Position numbers and translations under genes: made by a program. Positions 1 through 6,948 of a stretch of DNA of 32,287 bases are shown one piece after another; the stretch's first letter is position 1; each line of letters begins with the position of its first letter. The notes under the pieces are model-generated. The model had not been told where the DNA came from and searched no databases. It saw only the letters and a program-made list of their open reading frames with translations. Source of the DNA: Leucobacter ruminantium (GTDB taxonomy: Bacteria > Actinomycetota > Actinomycetes > Actinomycetales > Microbacteriaceae); assembly GCF_017565705.1 (NCBI RefSeq), contig NZ_JAGDYL010000030.1, positions 1-32,287 on the forward strand. Reading direction: 5' to 3'.

Positions 1-39
1 CATCTCGTCGTCAACAACGACAGTGGTCGTGTCAGCCAC
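1..39 (-). CDS. transposase N-terminus, partial (IS256-like)
   Basis: This is the first 13 codons of a transposase that runs out of the window. GTG at 39 lies 6 nt after AAAGGAG and is the preferred start; an in-frame ATG at 45 overlaps the Shine-Dalgarno and is less likely. The visible peptide is acidic and Thr/Val-rich (VADTTTVVVDDEM). It is identical to the copy at the right edge. Too little is visible to confirm a DDE transposase; the assignment follows from the terminal repeat upstream. Confidence 0.55.
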   Translation of the reverse strand, partial: MADTTTVVVDDEM

Positions 40-95
40 GGCCATCTCCTTTCGGATCAGGCCGGACCCTCACACACCATTATTCAGACAGTCCC
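1..95 (-). mobile_element. 5' end of an IS256-like insertion sequence (left copy, cut by window edge)
   Basis: These 95 bases are the exact reverse complement of 32193-32287. Read on the minus strand they start GGGACTGTCTGAATAATGG, which resembles the terminal inverted repeat of actinobacterial IS256-family elements, followed by a Shine-Dalgarno AAAGGAG and a transposase start. Identity stops sharply after base 95, which marks the element end. Family assignment rests on the general look of the terminus and the short N-terminus only. The element continues outside the window. Confidence 0.7.
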
Positions 96-178
96 GCGAT
101 CGCGGTTCGCGGTGGCTCGAAGCTGCTTCACGACCGGCAAGAGGCACTGCACTTTGTGATTCGCCCTGGGTTTCGTTC

Positions 179-1105
179 CTATCGGGCGGTTTGGGAGACG
201 GGTGTTCCCAAGGGTGTGTCGAGGCCAGCGTAGTAGTCGGCTTCGACCTCGGCGGGGGTGCGCATGTCCAGCTCTCCGTGGAGGCGCTGGTTGTTCCACC
301 ACCACACGTACTCGAGTGTCGCGAGTTCGACCTGCTCGACCGTGCGCCACGGGCCGCGGCGGCGGATCAGTTCGGTCTTGTAGAGCCCGTTGACGGCCTC
401 AGCCATCGCGTTGTCGAAACTGTCGCCGACGGTTCCCGTCGAGGGGGTCGCGCCGAGTTCCTCGATCCGATCGGTGTAGACCACGGCGAGGTAGTTCGAT
501 CCGTGGTCAGCGTGATGGACGAGCCCGTTGAGGTTCCCGTCCGCCGCCCACGCGGCCATGTTCAGTGCCTGGAGCGGGAGGATGTCCGCTTTGAGCGTCG
601 AGGCGACGTTCCACCCGACGATGCGGCGAGAGAACACGTCGGTGACGAATGCGACATAGGCGAACCCGGACCACGTCGCGACATACGTCACGTCTGCGAC
701 CCAGAGCCTGCGGGGAGCGTCCGCAGTGAACCGTCGCTGCACGAGATCCTTCGGCTTCTCGTTCGCCGAGTCGGGCTTCGTGGTGAAGACCTTCTTCGAT
801 CGCTTCACGCCGCGAACCCCAGCGAGTCGCATGAGCCGGCCGGTCTGGTCGCGACCGATTGCCCAGCCCTGCCGCCGCAGCAGCGCGTGCATCTTCCGGA
901 CCCCATAGACGCCATAGTTCTCCGCATGCAGCCGGGTGATCTCCGGGATCAGCAGCTCGTCTCTCAGCTGCCGGGCTGACGCCGGACGCGCTTTCGCGGC
1001 CCGGTATCCGCGGGCGGTGAGGAATCCCACCTCGGCCTGCCGCATCACACGGCACACGAGCTCGACCCCGAAACGATCACGCATCTTGTCGATGAACGCG
1101 ATCAT
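179..1105 (-). CDS. IS3-family transposase OrfB (DDE integrase domain)
   Basis: This is the catalytic subunit of the IS3-family transposase, 308 aa counted from the ATG at 1105. It shows the HTH_21-like segment (YGVYGVRKMHALLRR), then an rve-type core with the DDE triad: Asp in WVADVTYVATW, Asp in HHADHGSNY and Glu in DNAMAEAVN, followed by the KTEL and WWWNNQRLHGELDMRTP blocks typical of IS3 integrases. The ATG overlaps the orfA stop as ATGA. The orfB frame is open upstream to 1276, so a fused OrfAB made by -1 frameshifting is possible; GTTTTTC, shared with copy B, is a candidate slip site. The gene looks intact. Confidence 0.92.
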   Translation of the reverse strand: MIAFIDKMRDRFGVELVCRVMRQAEVGFLTARGYRAAKARPASARQLRDELLIPEITRLHAENYGVYGVRKMHALLRRQGWAIGRDQTGRLMRLAGVRGVKRSKKVFTTKPDSANEKPKDLVQRRFTADAPRRLWVADVTYVATWSGFAYVAFVTDVFSRRIVGWNVASTLKADILPLQALNMAAWAADGNLNGLVHHADHGSNYLAVVYTDRIEELGATPSTGTVGDSFDNAMAEAVNGLYKTELIRRRGPWRTVEQVELATLEYVWWWNNQRLHGELDMRTPAEVEADYYAGLDTPLGTPVSQTAR

Positions 1106-1416
1106 CTCGTCGAGGGGCGGCCGAGCTCGGTCGCGAAAAACACGCTCGCAGACGGGAGGATCTCGTTCGCCTTCTCCAACTCGGCGATCTGCTTCTTCAA
1201 CCGCTTGATCTCGGCCTGCGCCTCGCTCGAGGTCCCCGACTGCCGGCCCTCGTCGACGTCGAGGCGCTTCTTCCACAGTCGAAGCGTCTCGGGGTTGACG
1301 CCGAGCATGGCGGCGACGTGCTTGATCGCAGCGTGATCGGTCTTGTGATCAGGGCGAGCCTCGCTCAGCATCCGCAGCGCGCGCTGGCGGAACTCATCCG
1401 GATACGGTCCTGGCAT
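1102..1416 (-). CDS. IS3-family transposase OrfA (HTH protein)
   Basis: This is the DNA-binding partner of OrfB, 104 aa. The N-terminal half is an HTH_Tnp_1 fold (DEFRQRALRMLSEARP, then AMLGVNPETLRLWKKR) that recognises the element ends. The C-terminal half is a leucine-zipper-like coiled coil (EIKRLKKQIAELEKANEIL) used for multimerisation. ATG at 1416 is chosen because GGAGGA lies just upstream; an in-frame TTG at 1431 overlaps that site. It ends in the ATGA overlap with orfB. It has the same length as its counterpart in copy B. Confidence 0.9.
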   Translation of the reverse strand: MPGPYPDEFRQRALRMLSEARPDHKTDHAAIKHVAAMLGVNPETLRLWKKRLDVDEGRQSGTSSEAQAEIKRLKKQIAELEKANEILPSASVFFATELGRPSTR

Positions 1417-1517
1417 AACTCCATCCTCCAAAAGGAAAGGACGGAACGAAACTCAGCGCGAATCATCCTGACCGCGCACGCGGGCAGCGGCGGGGACCGG
1501 TGACGCTATCGGGGCAC

Positions 1518-2294
1518 CTATTGCTGTGGGAGGGTGAGGATCTCGGCGCCATGGTCGGTGATCGCGATGGTGTGCTCGGTGTGGGCAGTGCGGCATCCGG
1601 TTGCGCTGCGCAGCGTCCACCCGTCGTCCGGGTCGGTGATGAGCCGGTCGGTATCGGCCATCACCCACGGCTCCAAGGCCAGCAGCAGCCCGGGCCGCAG
1701 CCGGTATCCTCGCCCGGGTCGTCCCTTGTTGGACACGTGCGGGTCCTGGTGCATCGTCGATCCGATGCCGTGACCACCGAACTCGGTATTGATCAGGTAG
1801 CCGGCGCCCGACAGCACCTGCTCGATCGCGTGCGAGAGGTCCCCCAGCCGCAACCCCGGCGCGGCAACATGAATCGCGGCCACCAGCGCCCGTTCGGTGG
1901 CGTCGATCATCGCGACGTCCTGCGGGTTGTGGGTGTCGCCGACGATGAAGCTGATCGCGGCGTCCGCCGCGATCCCGTCCTTGATGACCGCGAGGTCGAG
2001 GGTGAGCAGGTCCCCATCCGCGAGGCGGTAGTCGCGTGGCATGCCGTGCAGCACGGCGTCGTTGACGGCGGTGCAGATGTAGTGCCCAAAGGGACCGCGC
2101 CCGAACGAGGGCGCATAGTCGACGTAGCATGAGGTCGCACCGGCAGCATCGATCATCTCCCGCGCCCACTGGTCAACCTGGAGCAGGTTCGTCCCGACCC
2201 GGCAGCGGGCCTTGAGGCGCTGGAGAACGTCGCCGACGATGCGGCCGGTGACCCGCGCCCGGTCCAGCTCGCTCGGAGTGAGGATCTCGATCAT
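1518..2294 (-). CDS. map: type I methionine aminopeptidase
   Basis: Metal-dependent removal of the initiator methionine from nascent proteins in the cytosol. The protein has 258 aa and the pita-bread fold signature is complete: the metal ligands are Asp100 (DGDLLTLD), Asp111 (KDGIAADAA), His175 (GGHGIG), Glu208 (ALEPW) and Glu240 (HTEHT), with the substrate-side His83 in VLHGMP. There is no N-terminal zinc-finger or SH3-linker extension. The minus-strand start has GGGAAGG upstream. It sits next to an IS and is divergent from a small XRE regulator, so it may be an extra, locally regulated copy rather than the housekeeping gene; whether a second map exists cannot be seen here. Confidence 0.93.
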   Translation of the reverse strand: MIEILTPSELDRARVTGRIVGDVLQRLKARCRVGTNLLQVDQWAREMIDAAGATSCYVDYAPSFGRGPFGHYICTAVNDAVLHGMPRDYRLADGDLLTLDLAVIKDGIAADAAISFIVGDTHNPQDVAMIDATERALVAAIHVAAPGLRLGDLSHAIEQVLSGAGYLINTEFGGHGIGSTMHQDPHVSNKGRPGRGYRLRPGLLLALEPWVMADTDRLITDPDDGWTLRSATGCRTAHTEHTIAITDHGAEILTLPQQ

Positions 2295-2316
2295 CCGGCA
2301 CCTTCCCGCCAGGTCT

Positions 2317-2362
2317 CCAATACTTATACCGGTACGACTATACCGTGATTAGTATTGGTGGC
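2317..2362. promoter_or_regulatory. divergent map/xre promoter with inverted and direct repeats
   Basis: CCAATACT (2317-2324) and AGTATTGG (2351-2358) are perfect inverted repeats. The first touches a minus-strand -10-like TATAAG (complement of 2323-2328) for map; the second covers TAGTAT (2350-2355), a -10 placed 7 nt before the xre ATG. Between them TATACCG occurs twice (2325-2331 and 2339-2345). The symmetry suggests that the XRE protein represses both genes; the binding itself is inferred. Confidence 0.6.
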
Positions 2363-2659
2363 ATGGTCAGATTGCCGCTCACTCGCGAGGACGTCAAACG
2401 CGGGCAGCGGCTCGGAGAACTACTCCGTGTCGCGCGCGGTCCACGTTCGATCCTTGACGTCGCGATCGAGGCGGGGATCTCCCCCGAGACGTTGCGCAAG
2501 ATCGAGACCGGCAGGGTCGCCACACCAGCGTTTCCCACCGTTGCCGCGGTCGCCATCGTGCTCGGCCTGTCCCTCGACGACCTCTGGGCCCAGATCAGCA
2601 CACCCCACGGATCACCTCCGGAGGCGCTGCCGTCAGCGGCGGTGTTGGCTTCGCGCTAA
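2363..2659 (+). CDS. small XRE-family helix-turn-helix regulator
   Basis: A 98-aa cytoplasmic DNA-binding protein. An HTH_3 domain fills most of it: GQRLGELLRVARG, then SILDVAIEAGISPETLRKIETGR (recognition helix around SPETLRKIE) and AAVAIVLGLSLDDLW. There is no second domain beyond a short Ala/Pro-rich tail. ATG at 2363 is chosen because the -10 TAGTAT ends 7 nt upstream, the spacing of a leaderless transcript, and no Shine-Dalgarno is visible; an upstream in-frame GTG at 2345 would lie in the operator. Divergent from map, which it probably controls together with itself. Confidence 0.85.
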   Translation: MVRLPLTREDVKRGQRLGELLRVARGPRSILDVAIEAGISPETLRKIETGRVATPAFPTVAAVAIVLGLSLDDLWAQISTPHGSPPEALPSAAVLASR

Positions 2660-2661
2660 CG

Positions 2662-2693
2662 ACACCGCGCGCGGACCTGCTCATCCGCGGTGT
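2662..2693. terminator. bidirectional hairpin between convergent xre and glxA-type genes
   Basis: ACACCGCG (2662-2669) pairs with CGCGGTGT (2686-2693), an 8-bp GC-rich stem with a 16-nt loop. It fills the gap between the two convergent stop codons exactly. No T-run follows, as is common in actinobacteria, so termination activity is inferred. Confidence 0.5.
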
Positions 2694-3665
2694 TCACCGG
2701 GTCGCCTCGTCGTTGTCGTATGGCGGACGGCCGGAGAATGTTGCGCGGTATTCGCTGGGAGAGACTCGGGTGGCGCGGCGGAACTGGTCGCGGAAGGCGC
2801 TGGGGCTGCTGAAGCCGACCTGTCGGGCGATGCGCTCGATGCTGTGGTCGGTGGTCTCCAGCAGCTCCTGCGCGTGCCGGATGCGCACACCGGTGACCCA
2901 TTCCATGGGAGCCTGCCCGGTCTCCTGGTGAAAACGTCGGGTCAGAGTACGGATGCTCGTGTGGGCTGCTGTTGCGATGTCGGCGAGCGTGAGCGGACGG
3001 TGGGCGTTCTCCTCGATCCACACGAGCACGTCCTCCAGCGTGGCGGTGCGGTAGGTGGGCGGATTCCGGACGATGAACTGCGCCTGCCCTCCTGTGCGGT
3101 GCAGCGGCGCGACCGCCAACCGTGACGCGTGGGCGGCGACCGCTGCACCGAAGTCCCGACGGATCATGTGCAGGCACAGGTCCAGCCCTGCGGCCGCACC
3201 CGCCGAAGTGAGCACCTGCCCATTGTCGGTGTAGAGCACATCCGGCTCCACGATCACCCGCGGGAACCGTCGTGCGAGCAGATCGGTGGCGAGCCAGTGG
3301 GTCGTCGCGCGCTGCCCATCGAGGAGCCCTGCGTCTGCGAGCACGAACGCCCCCACGCAGATCGAAGCGATGCGCGTCCCCGCCGCCGCTGCCGCACGGA
3401 GCGCGTCCGCGACGCCGTCCGGGAGCGGCGCGGCCGCGTCGTTGCGCCCTGGAACCATGATCGTGTCCGCCCGCTCCAGCGCTTCGAGACCCACGCTCGT
3501 GGCGATCTGGAGGGGGCCCGCGTCGACCGTGGGCGCCGTCCCGGCGACGATCACCCGATACGCCAGGCGCCCGTCCGGGAGCGTCACACGACCAAACGTC
3601 TCCACTGCGGTGGCCAGATCGAACGCGATCACATCAGGAAGAGCGAGCGCGACGACGGTGTACAT
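2694..3665 (-). CDS. GlxA-family transcriptional regulator (DJ-1/PfpI-like plus AraC HTH)
   Basis: A 323-aa regulator. Residues up to about 180 form a DJ-1/PfpI-like domain with the nucleophile-elbow segment IASICVGAFVLADAGLLDG; such domains in GlxA proteins act as sensors and often lack enzyme activity. The C-terminal 100 residues are an AraC-type double HTH: LTLADIATAAHTSIRTLTRR and IERIARQVGFSSPSAFRDQF, ending in the RVSPSEYR signature. ATG at 3665 has AGGA about 8 nt upstream; an in-frame ATG at 3674 is an alternative. It is divergent from a DJ-1/PfpI enzyme operon, a common arrangement that suggests it controls that operon. The ligand is unknown. Confidence 0.9.
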   Translation of the reverse strand: MYTVVALALPDVIAFDLATAVETFGRVTLPDGRLAYRVIVAGTAPTVDAGPLQIATSVGLEALERADTIMVPGRNDAAAPLPDGVADALRAAAAAGTRIASICVGAFVLADAGLLDGQRATTHWLATDLLARRFPRVIVEPDVLYTDNGQVLTSAGAAAGLDLCLHMIRRDFGAAVAAHASRLAVAPLHRTGGQAQFIVRNPPTYRTATLEDVLVWIEENAHRPLTLADIATAAHTSIRTLTRRFHQETGQAPMEWVTGVRIRHAQELLETTDHSIERIARQVGFSSPSAFRDQFRRATRVSPSEYRATFSGRPPYDNDEATR

Positions 3666-3821
3666 ACCGTGCATCCTACAGATATTCAAGCGCGAGATTG
3701 ACGTTCAGAACGCGTGGCCAGATTCCGGCGATCATTGGCCATCGGGCCGATTGTGCCCGATCGGAACAGGCCGGAGACTCGATAGCGTCGCCGCCGTTTC
3801 CGCCAACGCAAGGGAGTTCCC
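3666..3821. promoter_or_regulatory. intergenic control region of glxA-type regulator and pfpI operon
   Basis: This 156-bp divergent spacer contains two copies of the self-complementary hexamer TGGCCA (3715-3720 and 3736-3741), 21 bp apart, which is two helical turns and would suit a dimeric AraC-type protein. AGGGAG at 3811-3816 serves the GTG of the next gene. No convincing -35/-10 pair could be fixed. Confidence 0.4.
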
Positions 3822-4505
3822 GTGTCGATGTCCGTGCAGATCGTGCTGTTCGACGGGTTTGATCCGCTCGATGTGATCGCGCCGTTCGAGGTGTTCGTCG
3901 CAGGCAGCGAGTACTTCCTCGACAACGCACTCGACATCACTCTGGTCAGCGCCGAAGGGGCGCGCGATGTCGTCTCCGGCTCGCAAGGCCTCAGGCTCCG
4001 CGCGACGGCGGCGCTCGATCCCCACCGGCCGGGGATCGTGCTCGTGCCCGGTGCATCCGGGCCGGTTGACGGCGACCCCGACGAGGGCGCCGAGACGATC
4101 CCGGTCCTTTTGGCACGGTTCGCGGCGACCGGGGCGATCCCGCTCATCGCCAACGCGATGCGCGACCCCGACGTCCTGGTCACGGCAGTGTGCGGCGGCT
4201 CGCTCGCGCTAGCGATGGGCGGACTCTGCGAGGGCCGCAACGTCGTCACCCACACCCTCGGAATGCCACTGCTGGAGGCGACCGGCGCGACAGCGGTCAA
4301 CGCCCGCGTCGTCGACGACGGCGACCTCGTCACCGCCGGCGGCGTCACCTCCGGGCTCGACCTGGCGCTCTACCTCCTAGAACGGCACTTCGGACCCCGG
4401 ATCGCCCACGCTGTCGAGGAACTCTTCGAGTACGAGCGACGCGGCACCGTCTGGCGCGCCGCCGGCAAGGCCCCTGCCACGGTGCCCGAAGCCCCCACGC
4501 CGTGA
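3822..4505 (+). CDS. DJ-1/PfpI family protein
   Basis: A 227-aa protein of the DJ-1/PfpI (class I glutamine amidotransferase-like) superfamily. Cys124 in the nucleophile elbow TAVCGGSLALA and Glu23 in PFEVF are the expected conserved pair; VTAGGVTSGLDLALYLLER is the usual C-terminal block. Members include isonitrile hydratases, glyoxalase III/deglycase-like enzymes and proteases, and the sequence does not decide among them. GTG at 3822 follows AGGGAG by 5 nt; ATG at 3828 is the alternative. It is the first gene of a four-gene plus-strand operon and is divergent from a GlxA-type regulator with a domain of the same fold. Confidence 0.88.
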   Translation: MSMSVQIVLFDGFDPLDVIAPFEVFVAGSEYFLDNALDITLVSAEGARDVVSGSQGLRLRATAALDPHRPGIVLVPGASGPVDGDPDEGAETIPVLLARFAATGAIPLIANAMRDPDVLVTAVCGGSLALAMGGLCEGRNVVTHTLGMPLLEATGATAVNARVVDDGDLVTAGGVTSGLDLALYLLERHFGPRIAHAVEELFEYERRGTVWRAAGKAPATVPEAPTP

Positions 4506-4542
4506 GCATCCGGACCTGAGAACGAAAGGAACACCAAAGCGA

Positions 4543-4860
4543 ATGAACCCCATCTGCGGTGACTGGCGACTGAGGATGAAAACTCCCATCGGGACCATCG
4601 AAGCCGACTACCACTTCGAAGAACATGACGGTTCGGTCACCGGGACGGCGCACGGCGCGGGCGAAGCAGTCCCCCTGACCGACCTTGTGACCGAAGACAC
4701 CCCGGATGGCCAGCACGCCACGTGGAGACAGCAGATCACCAAGCCCCTCCGGCTCAACCTCGAATACGACGTCACCATCACCGGCGACAGCCTCACCGGG
4801 GTATCCCGAGCCGGACGGTTGCCGCAAACCCACGTCACCGGAGAGCGGGTCACCCGATGA
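4543..4860 (+). CDS. small beta-rich protein of unknown function
   Basis: A 105-aa soluble protein with no signal peptide or membrane segment. It opens with the pattern GDWRLRMKTPIGTIE, then alternating hydrophobic strands separated by glycine turns (GSVTGTAHG, LEYDVTITGDSLTGVSRAG). This 'W-x-TP-x-G' plus 'GxxxGT' pattern suggests a small beta-barrel, possibly a ligand-binding protein; the fold is my inference. GAAAGGAA precedes the ATG. The gene ends in an ATGA overlap with the next one, so translation is coupled. Its place between a DJ-1 enzyme and membrane proteins suggests that it works with them. No specific function is recognised. Confidence 0.8.
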   Translation: MNPICGDWRLRMKTPIGTIEADYHFEEHDGSVTGTAHGAGEAVPLTDLVTEDTPDGQHATWRQQITKPLRLNLEYDVTITGDSLTGVSRAGRLPQTHVTGERVTR

Positions 4861-5342
4861 GCGCCTTCCTGCTGTCTGTCCACGTCCTCGCCGCAATCCT
4901 CACCATCGGGCCCGTCGCGATCGCCGCGAGCATGTTCCCCCGGTTCGCCCGGCTCGCACTGGCATCCCCGGACGATCCCCGAAAGGCCGCGGTGGCACGC
5001 ATCCTGCACCGCGTCACCCGCGTCTACAGCGTGATCGCCGTCCTGGTGCCCGTGTTCGGGCTGGCCACAGCGGCGAGCATCGGCGTCCTCGGCGACGCGT
5101 GGCTGATCGCGTCGATGATCCTCACCGCGATCGCCGCGGTCCTGCTCATCGCCTTCATCCTGCCCAGACAGTCACGCCTCGTCCGCGCTCTCGACCCCGA
5201 CGCAGCCGATCCGGCCCAGCCCTCGCTCGACCGGATCCCGGGGAGCCTGAGCATGGTCACCGGGATCTTCAACGTGGTGTGGGCCATCGTCGTCGTCCTC
5301 ATGATCTACCGGCCGGGATCGACCACGGGAGTCGGGCTATGA
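4857..5342 (+). CDS. four-helix integral membrane protein (DUF2269-like)
   Basis: A 161-aa membrane protein with about four hydrophobic helices: residues 4-24 (LLSVHVLAAILTIGPVAIAA), a pair in the middle (YSVIAVLVPVFGLATAASIGVL and WLIASMILTAIAAVLLIAFIL) and one near the C-terminus (IFNVVWAIVVVLMIY). The early histidine after LLSV and the overall length fit DUF2269-like proteins, a family without an assigned role. It is joined to both neighbours by ATGA overlaps (start at 4857, stop at 5340-5342), so it is made in fixed proportion with them. Confidence 0.82.
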   Translation: MSAFLLSVHVLAAILTIGPVAIAASMFPRFARLALASPDDPRKAAVARILHRVTRVYSVIAVLVPVFGLATAASIGVLGDAWLIASMILTAIAAVLLIAFILPRQSRLVRALDPDAADPAQPSLDRIPGSLSMVTGIFNVVWAIVVVLMIYRPGSTTGVGL

Positions 5343-5623
5343 GTCCACGCCGCATGCTCCAGATCGCGGGGACGGCCGAACTGGTCACCCTCATCCTCAT
5401 GCTCGCCAACATGCTCACCGTGCATGCACCCGCGATCTCGCAGATTCTGGGGCCGCTGCACGGCCTGGCGTACATGGCCACCGTCATCATCGCGATCCTC
5501 GTCCGCGGTGACCGACACATCGTCTGGGTGCTCTCCCTCATCCCCGGCATCGGCGGACTCCTCGCCGCCCGCTCCGCCTCCCCCCAGCAACTCGATCGGC
5601 ACATCCTCGACGAGGACGTGTAG
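5339..5623 (+). CDS. small membrane protein (DUF3817-like)
   Basis: A 94-aa protein with three predicted hydrophobic helices (AELVTLILMLANMLTV, LHGLAYMATVIIAILV and WVLSLIPGIGGLLAA). The order 'TAE-L, then GPLHGLAY, then R-x-D' is reminiscent of DUF3817 proteins, which are small membrane proteins of unknown role. It starts inside the preceding stop codon (ATGA at 5339-5342) and is the last gene of the pfpI operon. It is convergent with the SGNH hydrolase gene; the 170-bp spacer between them shows no clear terminator. Confidence 0.8.
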   Translation: MSPRRMLQIAGTAELVTLILMLANMLTVHAPAISQILGPLHGLAYMATVIIAILVRGDRHIVWVLSLIPGIGGLLAARSASPQQLDRHILDEDV

Positions 5624-5793
5624 CTCGGCCTGCGCCGGGGGCGGGATCAGCCGGTCGACGGCATGGTCACGACGGGCGCGCGCCGTACGAGAGGCATCAG
5701 ACGGCCGCGACGTATCAGTCAGCTCGTCGAATCCTCTACGAAGGCTGGGGATCTGGCTCGCTCAACGCAACGACCAGATCAACGCAGTCACTG

Positions 5794-6948
5794 TCACCTT
5801 GTGGTGGGGATCGCCCCCTCAACGCCGAAAACCTCCTCGGCGAACCTCTCCCCGAGAAGCCGGTGGGTGGCCGCATCAGGGTGGAGGTCGTCTGGGAGTG
5901 GATGTGACTGTGCATCGCTCGCCCCGTAGAGGGCCATTCCGTCGAGTTGGAAAAGGTTCGGGTCGGACGCGGAACGGTCGTGAACTACCCGGTCGATGTC
6001 AGCGCGGATCGTGGCGAGATCAAGCTTTCCACTTCGGACCTCCGCTGGGTCGCCGGCAGCGACGAATCTCGTCTCTCCCCGGGAGAGCGCGTCAGGGTCG
6101 AACGCTCCGGGCCCGGGTGTGTGTTCGAAGATCGGGCTCCACAGCGGGGTGACCAGCAGCAAAGGCGTGTCGGGGTGACCGTCCCGGATCACGTCGAGGA
6201 AGCCATGGAGTGCCGGGGCGAAAGCGCGACGGCGCATGAGATCCGCGTTGACGATGTTGATCCCCACTTTCACGGAGATCAAGTCGGCGGGCAGATCCCG
6301 TATCGTTCGTGCGACGAACGGGTCCAGTAGGGCACTGCCACCGAAGCCCAGGTTCGTGAGTTCTACGCCTCCGAGACGCGCGGCAACCGCCGTCCAGATG
6401 GTGGCCGCGCTGGCTGCGTTAGATCCCTGGCTGATCGAGGACCCGTAATGAACCCATGTTGGAGCTGGCCGGTGCGCCGGAGCGAGCGGCTCGTCTGCGT
6501 CAATGGAGATCAGTTCGACTGACTCCGAATACGGCAGCCATATCTCGACCATACGTTCCACGCCACCGGACACGCCGAGCTCAAAGGTCAGCTCTTCCGG
6601 CTCGGCCTCTGAGCGGGTGATCTCGCCAGTGGTGAGGTCACGAAGGATCTGAACCGCGCTCGAAAGCGAGGCCGAGGCGACGAGTTCCCCGTCGACGAGT
6701 ACATCGAACACGCCCGGCGCACGCAGCGGAACGCCGACGTAACCGAAACGTTCAGCGCGAGCCGCAAGTGTCACGCGTGTCGCGGCAGATCGAAAACCGA
6801 TTCGTACTCCCGCGGGCTGCGCTTCGACCAGCTCGAGTTGCGCGTCTGCTTGACGTCGAGCCCATTCAGGCAGACGATGCGGACGAACCCCGGTCTCGGT
6901 GCGCTCGATCTCGACAGCACCACGAACAAGTTCAGCTGTGATCTCCAT
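5794..6948 (-). CDS. SGNH/GDSL-type hydrolase with N-terminal beta domain
   Basis: A 384-aa cytoplasmic protein without a signal peptide. Residues 1-155 are a beta-rich N-terminal domain; residues 163-375 are an SGNH hydrolase domain. The catalytic blocks are visible: Ser171 in HYGSSISQG (block I, GSS in place of GDS), Gly203/204 in NLGFGGSALLD (II), Gly229 and Asn231 in KVGINIVN (III), and Asp353/His356 in DDLHPD (V). The two-domain layout resembles SsfX3-like GDSL acyltransferases and esterases; the substrate is unknown. ATG at 6948 follows AAGGAGG by 5 nt. It overlaps the upstream tetR gene by 17 bp, so the two are one operon and probably induced together. Confidence 0.85.
   Translation of the reverse strand: MEITAELVRGAVEIERTETGVRPHRLPEWARRQADAQLELVEAQPAGVRIGFRSAATRVTLAARAERFGYVGVPLRAPGVFDVLVDGELVASASLSSAVQILRDLTTGEITRSEAEPEELTFELGVSGGVERMVEIWLPYSESVELISIDADEPLAPAHRPAPTWVHYGSSISQGSNAASAATIWTAVAARLGGVELTNLGFGGSALLDPFVARTIRDLPADLISVKVGINIVNADLMRRRAFAPALHGFLDVIRDGHPDTPLLLVTPLWSPIFEHTPGPGAFDPDALSRGETRFVAAGDPAEVRSGKLDLATIRADIDRVVHDRSASDPNLFQLDGMALYGASDAQSHPLPDDLHPDAATHRLLGERFAEEVFGVEGAIPTTR

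Larger units (their letters stand above)
157..1465 (-). mobile_element. IS3-family insertion sequence, copy A (1309 bp, complete)
   Basis: The element is bounded by imperfect inverted repeats: TGATTCGCCCTGGGTTTCG from 157 and, on the other strand, TGATTCGCGCTGAGTTTCG ending at 1465. It holds orfA and orfB on the minus strand in the usual IS3 arrangement. Its length, 1309 bp, equals that of copy B at 16319-17627, but the two differ at about one base in five in the stretch compared, so they are different members of one group. The flanking 3-4 bases (CTTTG left, TCCTG right) do not form a target duplication, which suggests rearrangement since insertion. Confidence 0.9.

Noticed and set aside
4706-5623. 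305-codon plus-strand frame across three small genes
   Set aside because: It crosses the ATGA-coupled genes in another frame and reads as Arg/Pro/Ser repeats until it joins the true frame of the last gene.
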